In this document: positions 31,174-39,815 of the stretch, piece after piece
Position numbering within the stretch: the stretch's first letter is position 1
How the letters are laid out: every line of letters starts with the position of its first letter
From: Trebonia sp963773105
GTDB taxonomy: Bacteria > Actinomycetota > Actinomycetes > Streptosporangiales > Streptosporangiaceae
Assembly: GCA_963773105.1 (NCBI GenBank)
Contig: CAVZAA010000003.1
Location: 1,178,001 to 1,242,000, forward strand
Direction of reading: 5' to 3'
Length of the DNA stretch: 64,000 bases
Translations under genes and position numbers: made by a program
Notes under the pieces: model-generated
Databases searched by the model: none
What the model was told of the DNA's origin: nothing
What the model saw: the letters and a program-made list of their open reading frames with translations, nothing else

Positions 31174-31778
31174 TGCCGCGACAGCTTCCGCAGCGCGGCC
31201 CGGAGCGCGGTGGCAACGTCGGGCGTCTGGTCACCGGAGTCGGCCTCGACCGCGTCGACGGCCGCCTCGGCGTCGCGAGGCGACCACCCGAGGTTGACCA
31301 GCCCCGACTGCACCTGGTCGCGCCAGGACGGCTCGCGCCTGCGCGCAGGCCCGGCCCCGTTGCCTGCCAGGTCGCCGGGGGCGCCGAGGCGGTCCTTGAG
31401 CTCGAGGATGATCCGCTGGGCGCCCTTGTTGCCGACGCCAGGGACCATGGTGAGGGCCTTGACGTCCTCGGCCGCGACGGCCCGGCGGAGCGCGTCGGGC
31501 GAGTGCACCGCCAGCATCGCCAGCGCCAGCCGGGGGCCGATGCCGCTGGCGGTCTGGAGGAGCTCGAACACGTTCCGCTCGTCGTCGGTCCCGAAGCCGA
31601 ACAGGGTGAGCGAGTCCTCCCGCACGACCAGCGAGGTCGCCACCCGGGCCGGCTCGCCCAGCCGGAGCGATGCGAGCGTGCCGGGGGTGCACTGCACCCG
31701 CAGCCCGAAGCCGCCGACGTCGATCACGGCGCCGTCCGGGCTGACCCCGGCCACGCTGCCGCTCAGGTGCGCGATCAT
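31170..31778 (-). CDS. ruvA: Holliday junction branch migration protein RuvA
   Basis: 202 residues. ATG preceded by GGAGG at 6 bases. N-terminal OB domain MIAHLSGSVAGVSPDGAVID, two helix-hairpin-helix DNA-binding motifs (TASGIGPRLALAML, VPGVGNKGAQRIILEL), and a C-terminal domain III that contacts RuvB (LVNLGWSPRDAEAAVDAV). A short P/R-rich linker separates the domains. Overlaps ruvC and ruvB by 4 bases each. Confidence 0.97.
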   Translation of the reverse strand: MIAHLSGSVAGVSPDGAVIDVGGFGLRVQCTPGTLASLRLGEPARVATSLVVREDSLTLFGFGTDDERNVFELLQTASGIGPRLALAMLAVHSPDALRRAVAAEDVKALTMVPGVGNKGAQRIILELKDRLGAPGDLAGNGAGPARRREPSWRDQVQSGLVNLGWSPRDAEAAVDAVEADSGDQTPDVATALRAALRKLSRQ

Positions 31779-32344
31779 CTTGTACCTCCAGCTACGGGGC
31801 GGCCGGCCACCGGGCCTGCGCCCGCGCTCGACTGCCTGGCCTTGAGCGCCGGCGCGCGCCACAGATGGCAGATCGCGAGGGCGAGAGCGTCCGCCGCGTC
31901 GGCCGGGCGGGGCCGGTCGGTCATCCGCAGCAGCCGCATCACCATCGCCGTGACCTGGTCCTTGTCGGCGCGGCCGTTGCCGGTCACCGCCGCCTTGACC
32001 TCGCTCGGCGTGTGCAGCGTGACCGGCAGGCCGCGCCGCGCGGCGCAGACGATCGCCACCGCCCCGGCCTGCGCGGTGCCCATCACCGTGCGCACGTTGT
32101 GCTGGCTGAACACCCGTTCCACGGCCACTGTGTCGGGCCGGTACTCGGTTAGCCAGCGCTCGATCTCTTCCTCGATCGCCAGCAGCCGGGCGGCGATGTG
32201 CTCGTCGGCGTCGGTGCGGACCACTCCGACGGCGACCAGGGTTGGCGGCCGGCCGGGCACCCCGTCCACCACGCCGAGCCCACACCTGGTCAGGCCTGGG
32301 TCGATGCCGAATACCCGGGCCGACGGCCGCGGCGCGTACGGCAT
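31775..32344 (-). CDS. ruvC: Crossover junction endodeoxyribonuclease RuvC
   Basis: About 189 residues. RNase H-like fold with the acidic residues in VFGIDPGLTRCG, VAVERVFSQHNV and RPADAADALALAICH, all present. The nuclease resolves the junctions held by RuvAB. The start is uncertain: ATG at MPYAPRPSARV is taken because family members begin close to the first Asp; upstream in-frame GTG/ATG codons would add up to 15 residues. The final 25 residues are a G/A/R-rich tail. Confidence 0.95.
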   Translation of the reverse strand: MPYAPRPSARVFGIDPGLTRCGLGVVDGVPGRPPTLVAVGVVRTDADEHIAARLLAIEEEIERWLTEYRPDTVAVERVFSQHNVRTVMGTAQAGAVAIVCAARRGLPVTLHTPSEVKAAVTGNGRADKDQVTAMVMRLLRMTDRPRPADAADALALAICHLWRAPALKARQSSAGAGPVAGRPVAGGTR

Positions 32345-32529
32345 CACCACGCCCACCCGGTCATCGCGCTCCCGTCCGCCAGCGAACATCTGTTCGCTAG
32401 GAACCCTACCGCGTCATAGCGCCGGAATCCCGTAGAAAGCCTCGTGTCGGCGCGCCTCGGTCGATCGGCGGGCCCCCGGCTCAGTCCTTGCGGGCCGCGC
32501 CGGCCCGGCCCTGTCGGCGGACCTTCGGT

Positions 32530-32925
32530 TTAGCTGCGGCTGGTGTGTTGGGATAAGGGTTTGTCCGCGCTTGAACTCGAGCCTGTTGGCGCGGTGACCT
32601 GCTGGCTTGGCAGCTGTCTGGGAACCACTCCGACGAAAGGCGGGGAGGTGTCCGGTGTGCAGACCGGCAGCTTGTCGGTGCGCAGCACCGAGGGATCCTG
32701 CCAGGCGATGGCGTCGCCGTCCGAGGACCGCCAGGCCGGGATGAGCAGCGCGGAACCCGCGGGCAGCGCCGCCGGGTCAATGGTCCACGTCCAGTTAGCG
32801 AGATTGGACAGCGCTCCCATGACCGTGTTGTTCCCTTCCGTGACAACGGCGCTCTCGACCGACTGCGGCGCGTAGTCCAGGTTGAGGTAATCGCATTCGT
32901 TGTAGGAACCCAGCCTGGCGTGCAC
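32530..32925 (-). CDS. Orphan hypothetical fragment between ruvC and the acetyltransferase
   Basis: 131 residues in the printed frame (GTG start without a good ribosome-binding site). The frame is open further upstream to near the neighbouring stop. The first two-thirds have strong G/C third positions and a protein-like composition (YNECDYLNLDYAPQSV, NLANWTWTIDPAALPAG, LLIPAWRSSDGDAIAWQ), so this was probably coding. The last third looks out of frame: the adjacent frame ends in a basic tail, KPKVRRQGRAGAARKD. No family recognised. It may be a 5'-truncated and frameshifted remnant. Confidence 0.4.
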   Translation of the reverse strand: MHARLGSYNECDYLNLDYAPQSVESAVVTEGNNTVMGALSNLANWTWTIDPAALPAGSALLIPAWRSSDGDAIAWQDPSVLRTDKLPVCTPDTSPPFVGVVPRQLPSQQVTAPTGSSSSADKPLSQHTSRS

Positions 32926-32984
32926 GTAACGGAGGATCTCACCGCCGTGCCGGTTGCGTTTTCGCGGCGGCGGGCGGCGGGTGA

Positions 32985-34193
32985 CTAGAAGTCGTCCACC
33001 ATGTAGGGGGTGGCGGCGAAGGCCGCGTCAAGCGCGGCGGCGTCGTCCGGGGAGCACCCGGATGCCAGGCCGGACAGCCGCAGCGTGCCAACGGGGGTGC
33101 CCGCGTACAGGGCCGCTAGGCCGCGGGCGCCCACCGTGAGCGAGGCCGCGGCTCCGTCTGAGCACAGCCGGCCCTTGCCGTCGGCGACCGTCAGCCGCCA
33201 GCGGCCCGAGTTGGCTGGGCGCGAATCATCGTGGATCTCAAGCGGCACGTCGATGGAGACGCCCGGCGGGAAGCCCCGGGCGGCGATCGCAGCGGGCGCG
33301 TCGAGCACGCGCAGCATCCACATCGAGCGCTTGCTGATCGTGGCGTCGCGCTCGCTGGTGAGCCACCAGAACGGGTCGTTCGGCGCGGTCAGCGCGGTGA
33401 CCGTGCGGGCTACCGAGGAATGCGAGGCGATCACCGACCAGAGGGCCAGGAGCGATTCCGGTGTGGCGGCGTGCACCCGCTCGACCAGCACGTTGTGGTG
33501 GCCGTCAGCCCCCCAGCGGTAAGCCGCGTAGCCGTCGTCGCCGGCCAGGTAGGAGTACAGGTCGGGACGGCTGAGCCACTGCCTGGTCGGGCCCTCGTCC
33601 CAGGTGAGCGGGCCGGCGTCGCGGGCGGCCTGATGGGCGCGGCCGATGACGTCGATGACCTCGGCGGCGTCGTCCGGGCCGGCCCGGCGGATCGCGGGCA
33701 GCGCCGCCTTGGGGCGGCCGGGGAGGGCTGCGTCCGGGGCGACCAGCGTCCTGAGCGAGCGGACCGGGATCGTCGCCTGGTACTTGCCGCCCGCCAGCTC
33801 CCAGCCGAGCGACCGGTAGATCGGCATCGTCGCCGGATACAGCGCCGACAGCGGGTACCCGCGGTCCGCCACCGCGTCCAGCAGGGCGGTCATCAGGCGG
33901 CGGCCGATGCCGCCGCCCCGGTACTCGGGTGCGACCTTGACCGAGGCGACGCCCGCGCAGGGGACGGCCCGCCCCAGCCACCACTGCCGCATGTCGTGGA
34001 TCATCGCCGCGCCGGCCGGCACGCCGCCGACGAACGCGCCGAGGAACAGCCCCTGGCCGGCCCGCAGCCCGGCCACGTAGGACCACCCCGCCCGCTGCCC
34101 GGCCGTGTAGATCCCGAACGCCCGCTGCCCCAGATCGAGCTGGGCCTCCATGTCGTCGTCGCCCGTAATCGGCCGAATCACCACGTCATCCAC
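32985..34193 (-). CDS. Eis-like GNAT family N-acetyltransferase
   Basis: About 402 residues. The start at VDDVVIRPITGDDD is tentative. Two GNAT folds then an SCP2-like domain: the acetyl-CoA loop is VKVAPEYRGGGIGRRLMTALL, followed by RGYPLSALYPATMPIYRSLGWELAGG. The C-terminus ends YMVDDF with a terminal Phe carboxylate, the Eis catalytic feature. Eis enzymes acetylate amines at several positions, including aminoglycosides and host or cellular amines; the natural substrate here is unknown. It breaks the usual yebC-ruvC adjacency. Confidence 0.9.
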   Translation of the reverse strand: MDDVVIRPITGDDDMEAQLDLGQRAFGIYTAGQRAGWSYVAGLRAGQGLFLGAFVGGVPAGAAMIHDMRQWWLGRAVPCAGVASVKVAPEYRGGGIGRRLMTALLDAVADRGYPLSALYPATMPIYRSLGWELAGGKYQATIPVRSLRTLVAPDAALPGRPKAALPAIRRAGPDDAAEVIDVIGRAHQAARDAGPLTWDEGPTRQWLSRPDLYSYLAGDDGYAAYRWGADGHHNVLVERVHAATPESLLALWSVIASHSSVARTVTALTAPNDPFWWLTSERDATISKRSMWMLRVLDAPAAIAARGFPPGVSIDVPLEIHDDSRPANSGRWRLTVADGKGRLCSDGAAASLTVGARGLAALYAGTPVGTLRLSGLASGCSPDDAAALDAAFAATPYMVDDF

Positions 34194-34256
34194 GACCCAC
34201 CACCCTACGGGCAGCCCGACGTCCGCCGCCGGCCCGGCGCGCACGGGGCAAAACCG

Positions 34257-35009
34257 TCAGCCGAGCTTCTCCATGATCTCGTCGGACACGTTGTAGTTCG
34301 CGTACACGTCCTGCACGTCGTCCGAGTCCTCGAGCACGTCGATCAGCTTGAAGACCTTGCGCGCCTGCTCCTCGTCCAGGTCGATCTCCACGCTGGGCAG
34401 GAACGCCAGGTCGGCCGACTCGTAGTCGATGCCGGCCGCCTGCAGAGCGGTGCGGACCGCGACCATGTCGGTGGGCTCGGAGATGACCTCGAAGGTGTCG
34501 CCGAGGTCGTTGACCTCCTCGGCGCCCGCGTCGAGGACCGCGAGCAGCACGTCGTCCTCGGCCATGTCCTTGGTCTTGTTGACGATGACCAGGCCCTTGC
34601 GGTTGAACAGGTACGACACCGAGCCGGGGTCGGCCATCGAACCGCCGTTGCGGGTGAACGCGACCCGGACGTCGGATGCGGCGCGGTTGCGGTTGTCGGT
34701 CAGGCACTCCACCAGAACCGCCACCCCGCCGGGACCGTAGCCCTCGTAGGTGATGTTCTCGTACTGGGCGCCGCCGCCCTCCTTGCCGGATCCCCGGCGA
34801 ACCGCGCGGTCGATGTTGTCGTTCGGTACCGAGGACTTCTTGGCCTTCTGGATCGCGTCGAACAGCGTCGGGTTGCCCGCCGGGTCGCCGCCGCCGGTCC
34901 TGGCCGCCACCTCGACGTTCTTGATCAGCTTGGCGAAAAGCTTGCCTCGCTTAGCGTCGACCACCGCCTTCTTGTGCTTGGTGGTGGCCCACTTGGAGTG
35001 GCCGCTCAT
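34257..35009 (-). CDS. YebC/PmpR family translation/transcription factor
   Basis: 250 residues, full length. MSGHSKWATTKHKKAVVDAKRGKLFAKLIKN is the universal N-terminus; GGGAQYENITYEGYGPGGVAVLVECLTDNRNRAASDVR and GSVSYLFNRKG follow. YebC proteins were long labelled transcription regulators; recent work assigns some of them a role in translating proline stretches. Overlaps pdxT by 4 bases, as in most actinobacteria. Confidence 0.96.
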   Translation of the reverse strand: MSGHSKWATTKHKKAVVDAKRGKLFAKLIKNVEVAARTGGGDPAGNPTLFDAIQKAKKSSVPNDNIDRAVRRGSGKEGGGAQYENITYEGYGPGGVAVLVECLTDNRNRAASDVRVAFTRNGGSMADPGSVSYLFNRKGLVIVNKTKDMAEDDVLLAVLDAGAEEVNDLGDTFEVISEPTDMVAVRTALQAAGIDYESADLAFLPSVEIDLDEEQARKVFKLIDVLEDSDDVQDVYANYNVSDEIMEKLG

Positions 35010-35599
35010 GACGTCCCCTTCACCATTGAAACGAAAAGCTTGTGAATGCGCAGGTCCGGGGTCAGCTCCGGGTGGAACGCGGTGGCGAGCAGCACACCAT
35101 GCCGGACGGCGATGATCCTACCGTTATCTTCCCCTAGCACAGTGACTTGAGGACCGGCCCGGGTGACCGAGGGGGCGCGGATAAACACCGCGTGGAACGG
35201 CGCATCATCCATTTTATCGCCCAGCCGGAGGGCCAAATCGCGCTCGAACGAATCCACCTGGCGGCCGAACGCGTTGCGGCGCGCGGTCATGTCGATGCCG
35301 CCGAACGTCTGCTGGCCGGCCACGCCGCCCTCGAGCCGGTCGGCCAGCATGATCAGGCCCGCGCAGGAACCGAAGACCGGCAGGCCGTCGGCGATGAGCT
35401 TGGAGACCGGGTCGAGCAGCTCGAACGCGGTCGCCAGGCGCCACAGCGTGGTCGATTCCCCGCCCGGGATGACGAGCCCGTCTACCGCCTCGATCTCCGC
35501 CAGCCGTCGCACCGGCCTCGCGGTCGCGCCCGCCGCCTCAAGCGCCCGCACGTGCTCGCGGACGTCACCCTGGAGCGCCAGAACTCCGATAACCGGCAA
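35006..35599 (-). CDS. pdxT: Pyridoxal 5'-phosphate synthase glutaminase subunit PdxT
   Basis: 197 residues. Class I glutaminase fold with VIPGGESTTLW, the nucleophile Cys in FGSCAGLIMLADRL (near residue 80), and the His/Glu pair in TAFHPELTPDLRIH. It supplies ammonia to PdxS for vitamin B6 synthesis. Preceded by a long hairpin separating it from pdxS. Confidence 0.97.
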   Translation of the reverse strand: MPVIGVLALQGDVREHVRALEAAGATARPVRRLAEIEAVDGLVIPGGESTTLWRLATAFELLDPVSKLIADGLPVFGSCAGLIMLADRLEGGVAGQQTFGGIDMTARRNAFGRQVDSFERDLALRLGDKMDDAPFHAVFIRAPSVTRAGPQVTVLGEDNGRIIAVRHGVLLATAFHPELTPDLRIHKLFVSMVKGTS

Positions 35600-35628
35600 A
35601 TCGGTTGCCTCCGAAGATCACTGAACGG

Positions 35629-35676
35629 AAATCCATGGCGTTTCCGGCGTCATAACCCCGGAAACGCCATGGATTT
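35629..35676 (-). terminator. Perfect 19-bp hairpin between pdxS and pdxT
   Basis: Arms AAATCCATGGCGTTTCCGG and its exact complement flank a 10-base loop. Short A and T runs border the stem on both sides. Lying in the 90-base pdxS-pdxT gap, it could terminate or attenuate between the two subunits or stabilise the pdxS transcript end. Strong structure; role inferred. Confidence 0.65.
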
Positions 35677-35689
35677 GGTTGGTCGAGCG

Positions 35690-36647
35690 CTACCAGCCGC
35701 GCGAGGCGTAGTGCTGGTCGGCCGGCAATGTGTCGATGTTGATGCCGACCATCGGCTCGCCCAGGCCACGGGAGACCTTCGCGATCATGTCGGGGTCGTC
35801 GTAGAAGGTGGTCGCCTTGACAATCGCCGCCGCGCGCTTGGCCGGATCGCCCGACTTGAAGATGCCCGAGCCGACGAACACGCCCTCCGCGCCCAGCTGC
35901 ATCATCATCGCCGCGTCGGCCGGGGTCGCGATGCCGCCCGCGGTGAACAGCACGACCGGCAGCCTGCCGGCCCGGGCGACGTCGGCGACCAGCTCGTACG
36001 GGGCCTGCAGCTCCTTGGCGGCGGTGAACAGCTCCTCGGCCGGCAGGCCGGCCAGCTTACGGATGCCCGGCTGACAGGGAGCGCATGTGCCGCGTTGCCT
36101 CGACCACGTTGCCGGTGCCCGCCTCGCCCTTGGAGCGGATCATCGCAGCGCCCTCGGCGATCCGGCGCAGCGCCTCCCCCAGGTTGGTCGCGCCGCAGAC
36201 GAACGGCACGGTGAACTTCCACTTGTCGATGTGATGGGCCTCGTCGGCCGGGGTGAGCACCTCGGATTCGTCGATGTAGTCCACGCCGATCGCCTGCAGC
36301 ACCTGGGCCTCGGCGAAGTGGCCGATCCGGGCCTTGGCCATGACCGGAATGGAGACGGCGCCGATGATGCCGTCGATCATGTCCGGGTCGCTCATCCGGG
36401 CGATGCCGCCCTGCACGCGGATGTCGGCCGGCACCCGCTCGAGCGCCATCACCGCGACCGCGCCCGCGTCCTCCGCGATCTTGGCCTGCTCGGGCGTCAC
36501 CACGTCCATGATGACGCCGCCCTTGAGCATCTCCGCCATGCCCCGTTTCACCCGTGCAGTGCCCGTCTCGGGAAAATTCACATTCGATGATTCCGAACGG
36601 ACCGGGGCGCCTGTCTGGGCCCCAGACGTCGCGTCTTCGGTGGACAC
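35690..36647 (-). pseudogene. pdxS: Pyridoxal 5'-phosphate synthase synthase subunit PdxS, one frameshift
   Basis: N-terminal two-thirds in one frame (RVKRGMAEMLKGGVIMDVV, ALERVPADIRVQGG, IPVMAKARIGHFAEAQVL, FVCGATNLGEALRRI) and the C-terminal third in another (GGIATPADAAMMMQLGAEGVFVGSGIFKSGDPAKRA). The join falls near 36070, after HMRSL, where removal of one base restores AGIRKLAGLP. All catalytic lysines are encoded. PdxS condenses ribose 5-phosphate, glyceraldehyde 3-phosphate and ammonia into PLP. One indel in a vital, otherwise perfect gene argues for sequence error. Confidence 0.92.
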
Positions 36648-36741
36648 TGAAAACCTCCTGGTGCGGGGTGTGGTTATCTACATCGTATGTGGCCACCCTG
36701 CGTGACGCTCGCCACACGAGAGCCGCCACCCGCCGGTGAAA

Positions 36742-37281
36742 TCAGCTGCTGCGGTCGCCGTCCACCAGGACGTCGTCGATGTCGAAGAACTCGGGCGCCT
36801 TGGCCGTGCCGGACAGGTGCAGCACGCGCGCCAGCGGGCGCCGGCGGTCGTCGAGCGTCCGGCCGGCCAGGTCGTTGTAGAACTTGCGGGCGAGGTAGAC
36901 CTGGTGCGAGGCGGCCTCCACCTCGTCGACGAGCTCGGTGGCGCCCTCGTTCTCGGTCAGCTCGGTGCGGAATCCCGGCTCGCCCAGGGTGGCGCGGAGC
37001 GCCCGGGTCAGGTCGGACTCGGCCAGGTCGCGCTCGGACGGGTCGGCCTGCCTGGCCCGGCGGACGGCGTCGGCGAGCAGCAGGCTGGTGGCCGGGTCGA
37101 TCATCCCGGAGGACGCCAGATCGGACGCCGCCGAGGAACGCCGGACCAGGGCCAGGTCGAGCGCGGTCCGACCGGACTCGACCCGGTTGTGCAGCCGGTC
37201 GAGGCGACTGGCCCGCCAGGAAACCCAGAACCCGAACAGCACCAGGACCAGGACGGCCAGCACCACGATGGTCCAGATCAC
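36742..37281 (-). CDS. LemA-like small membrane protein
   Basis: 179 residues. The GTG start preceded by GAGG is preferred because it opens directly onto a membrane helix (VIWTIVVLAVLVLVLFGFWV). A longer frame upstream is unconserved. The helical body has RLDRLHNRVESGRTALDLALVRRSSAAS, then ASHQVYLARKFYNDLAGRTLDDRRRPLARVL, resembling the LemA helical hairpin. Family assignment tentative, function unknown. It lies between pimA and pdxS, as similar genes do in actinomycetes. Confidence 0.75.
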   Translation of the reverse strand: MIWTIVVLAVLVLVLFGFWVSWRASRLDRLHNRVESGRTALDLALVRRSSAASDLASSGMIDPATSLLLADAVRRARQADPSERDLAESDLTRALRATLGEPGFRTELTENEGATELVDEVEAASHQVYLARKFYNDLAGRTLDDRRRPLARVLHLSGTAKAPEFFDIDDVLVDGDRSS

Positions 37282-37426
37282 AACCGCCTCACTTCTTGCT
37301 GTTATCCATTGGGGAAGGTTTCCCGGGAATTGGCCGGGCTCCCGGAAATTAACGTGTGTCGTTAGGCATCGGCTTTCCGAGTCGAACGTCACACGATGAT
37401 TTCCTGCGGCACGCTTCTTGCTGTTA

Positions 37427-38554
37427 TTAGTGGGCTAGAGAGACAGTGGAGCGGCCGAGGACGACCGTTTCGTAGACGCTGACGACGCTCCTGGCGACGA
37501 CGTCCCAGTCGTAGTCGGCCACGGCGTCGAGCGCGGCGACTGAGAACTCGGCGCGGCGGGCGGGGTCGTCGAGCAGCCGGGCGGTCACTCGGGCCAGGTC
37601 AGCGGGGTCGCCGACGCCGAAAAGCTCGCCCGCCCGGCCGTCCCGCAGTACCTGACGGAACGCGGGGATGTCGCTGGCGACGATGGGCAGGCCGGCCGCC
37701 ATCGCCTCGGCGGTGACGATGCCGAAAGACTCGCCGCCGGTGTTGGGCGAGCAGAAGACGTCGACCGAGTGCAGGACCCGGACCTTGTCCTCTTCCGACA
37801 CCTCGCCCAGGAACACAGCGCGGTCGCGCAGGTTCGCGGGGAGCCTGTGCCGCTGCTCGTCGGCGTCGCCCGGGCCGGCGATGAGCAGCCGCAGTCCAGG
37901 CCGCCCGGGTGCCAGCAGCTCGAATGCCTTGAGCAGCACCGCCAGGCCCTTGCGGGGCTCGTCGATCCGGCCCAGGAAGCCGATCACGCCGCCGGTTCCC
38001 GGCCAGCCGGGAAGCGGGTTCCCGTGCTGGTAGCGATGGGTGGCGACGCCGTTCGGTATCAGCACGGCGTCGCCGCCCAGGTGCTCGACGAACGTGGTCC
38101 TGGCGGCCTCGGAGACCGCGATCCGCGCGTCGATCTTCTCCAGCGCGGTGCGGAGCACCGGCTGGGTGGCGAGCAGCACCCTGGACCTGGGCATCGCGGT
38201 GTGCACCGTCGCCACGATCGGCCCCGACGCCACCCAGCAGGCGAGCAGCGGCAGCGAGGGGACGGTGGGCTCGTGCACGTGGAGCACGTCGAAGTCACCG
38301 TCGCGGAGCCAGCGGCGGACCCGGTTGGCCGAAAGCGGCCCGAACGAGAGCCGGGCGACCGACCCGTTGTACGGCACCGGCATGGCCTTGCCGGTGGGGA
38401 CGACGTAGTGCGGCAGCGGCCGGTCCTCATCGGCCGGGGCGATCACCGAGACCTGATGGCGCATGCCGATCAGCGCCTCGGCCAGGTCCCTGATGTGCTG
38501 CTGCACGCCACCCGGCACGTCCCACGAGTACGGGCACGCAATGCCTATCCGCAT
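37427..38554 (-). CDS. pimA: Phosphatidylinositol mannosyltransferase PimA-like (GT4)
   Basis: 375 residues. ATG chosen after GGGAG; upstream frame is a proline run only. GT-B fold: N-terminal RIGIACPYSWDVPGGVQQHIRDLAEAL, HVHEPTVPSLPLLA, GGVIGFLGRIDEPRKGLAVLL, and the nucleotide-sugar motif GESFGIVTAEAMAAGLPIVASD. It transfers mannose from GDP-mannose to position 2 of phosphatidyl-inositol on the inner membrane face. The order PIP synthase - acyltransferase - pimA is the classic actinobacterial PIM operon. Confidence 0.94.
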   Translation of the reverse strand: MRIGIACPYSWDVPGGVQQHIRDLAEALIGMRHQVSVIAPADEDRPLPHYVVPTGKAMPVPYNGSVARLSFGPLSANRVRRWLRDGDFDVLHVHEPTVPSLPLLACWVASGPIVATVHTAMPRSRVLLATQPVLRTALEKIDARIAVSEAARTTFVEHLGGDAVLIPNGVATHRYQHGNPLPGWPGTGGVIGFLGRIDEPRKGLAVLLKAFELLAPGRPGLRLLIAGPGDADEQRHRLPANLRDRAVFLGEVSEEDKVRVLHSVDVFCSPNTGGESFGIVTAEAMAAGLPIVASDIPAFRQVLRDGRAGELFGVGDPADLARVTARLLDDPARRAEFSVAALDAVADYDWDVVARSVVSVYETVVLGRSTVSLAH

Positions 38555-38618
38555 GACTGGCTCCCGGTGAAGCTGCCTGTTCTCGCGCCGGGTGACAGGC
38601 CCGGTCTGGGCGGCGCCG

Positions 38619-39815
38619 TCATCGGATCGCCGCGTTCCCGCCGTCGGCGCCGTCCGCAGCGCCGTTGCCATTGGTGCGGGTGGGGTTGGGCGTGGTGGGG
38701 TTGGTGGGGGTGGTGATGGAGTCAGTGGTGGCGGCGCCACTGGATGCGGTAGCGACGGGGATGGTGGCGGTGGGGGCACCGGGAGTGGGGTTGCTGGTGG
38801 AGGCTGTGCCGTTGCCGTTGCCGTTGCCGTTGCCGACGGCGCGGTTGCGGCTGCGGGCCAGGCGCTCGGGGTCGAGGTCGTTGACGAAGACCCGCTGGAG
38901 CATGTGCCAGTCTTCGGGGTGCTCGCGGATCGCGCCCTCGAAGGCGGTGGCCATCGCCTGGGTCATCGCGGCCGCCTTCTCCTTGCGGGTGCCCTCGGCC
39001 GGGACCGGGATCTCGTCGTAAATGTGGGCGCCCCACTCGTCCTCGCCCTCGAACCAGCAGGCGACTGGCATCAGCGCGGCCCCGGTCTGGATCGCCAGGG
39101 ACGCCGGGCCGGCCGGGAGGAGCGCCTTCTCGCCGAAGAAGTCCACCTCGACCCCGGTGTCCGACAGGTCCCTGTCCGCGACCAGGCAGACCAGATGGCC
39201 GGTCCGCAGCCGCTGCGCCATCACGCCGAACGGGTGCGGGCCGCCGGTGGTCGGCAGCACCTCCATGCCGAGTCCCTGCCGGAAGTCGAGCCACTGCTGG
39301 AAGACCGCCTCGGGCTCGAGGCGCTCGGCCACGGTGGTGAACGAGCCCGCGCCGTAGCCGTTGATCCACAGGCCGGCCTGCTCGAAGTCGCCCATGTGGG
39401 GGAGCGCGAATATCACGCCGCGGCCGTTCTTCATGTACTCGAGGGCCAGGTCCGCCTGGTCGGTGTTGACGTGCATCCCGGCCGCGATCCGCTCGACCCC
39501 GATCACCTGCATGCGGAACGTCTCCAGGTAATACCGCGCGTACGAGCGCATCACCTCGCGGGAGAGCGTGCGCAACTCCTTGCCTTCGTCCACGTAGGTG
39601 CCGTCTGGCTGGACGCCGGGCGAGAAAGCGGGGTCCGTTCGGAAAATTCTCAGTAGGTTTCCCTCGAGAACCTGCACCCCGCCGCCCTGCCTGCGCCAGG
39701 CGATGTCGGCGCCGAAGTTGAAGAGGGCGCCCGCCACTGACTCGGGGAGGCGGCAGACCAGACCCCAGCCCGCGCCGAACGCCGCGCTGCTCAGTCTCTC
39801 GCGTAGGGTCGCCAT
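38619..39815 (-). CDS. patA: Phosphatidylinositol mannoside acyltransferase (LpxL/HtrB superfamily)
   Basis: 398 residues. ATG after GAGGA, coupled to the preceding stop as TGATG. The acyltransferase His-x4-Glu motif is LPHMGDFEQAG (near residue 140). TVAERLEPEAVFQQWLDFRQGLGMEVLP and CLVADRDLSDTGVEVDFFGE fit the PIM acyltransferase branch, which places a fatty acyl chain on the mannose of PIM1/PIM2. The last about 80 residues are an N/G/T/P low-complexity tail (GNGNGNGNG and similar), absent from mycobacterial PatA. Confidence 0.93.
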   Translation of the reverse strand: MATLRERLSSAAFGAGWGLVCRLPESVAGALFNFGADIAWRRQGGGVQVLEGNLLRIFRTDPAFSPGVQPDGTYVDEGKELRTLSREVMRSYARYYLETFRMQVIGVERIAAGMHVNTDQADLALEYMKNGRGVIFALPHMGDFEQAGLWINGYGAGSFTTVAERLEPEAVFQQWLDFRQGLGMEVLPTTGGPHPFGVMAQRLRTGHLVCLVADRDLSDTGVEVDFFGEKALLPAGPASLAIQTGAALMPVACWFEGEDEWGAHIYDEIPVPAEGTRKEKAAAMTQAMATAFEGAIREHPEDWHMLQRVFVNDLDPERLARSRNRAVGNGNGNGNGTASTSNPTPGAPTATIPVATASSGAATTDSITTPTNPTTPNPTRTNGNGAADGADGGNAAIR

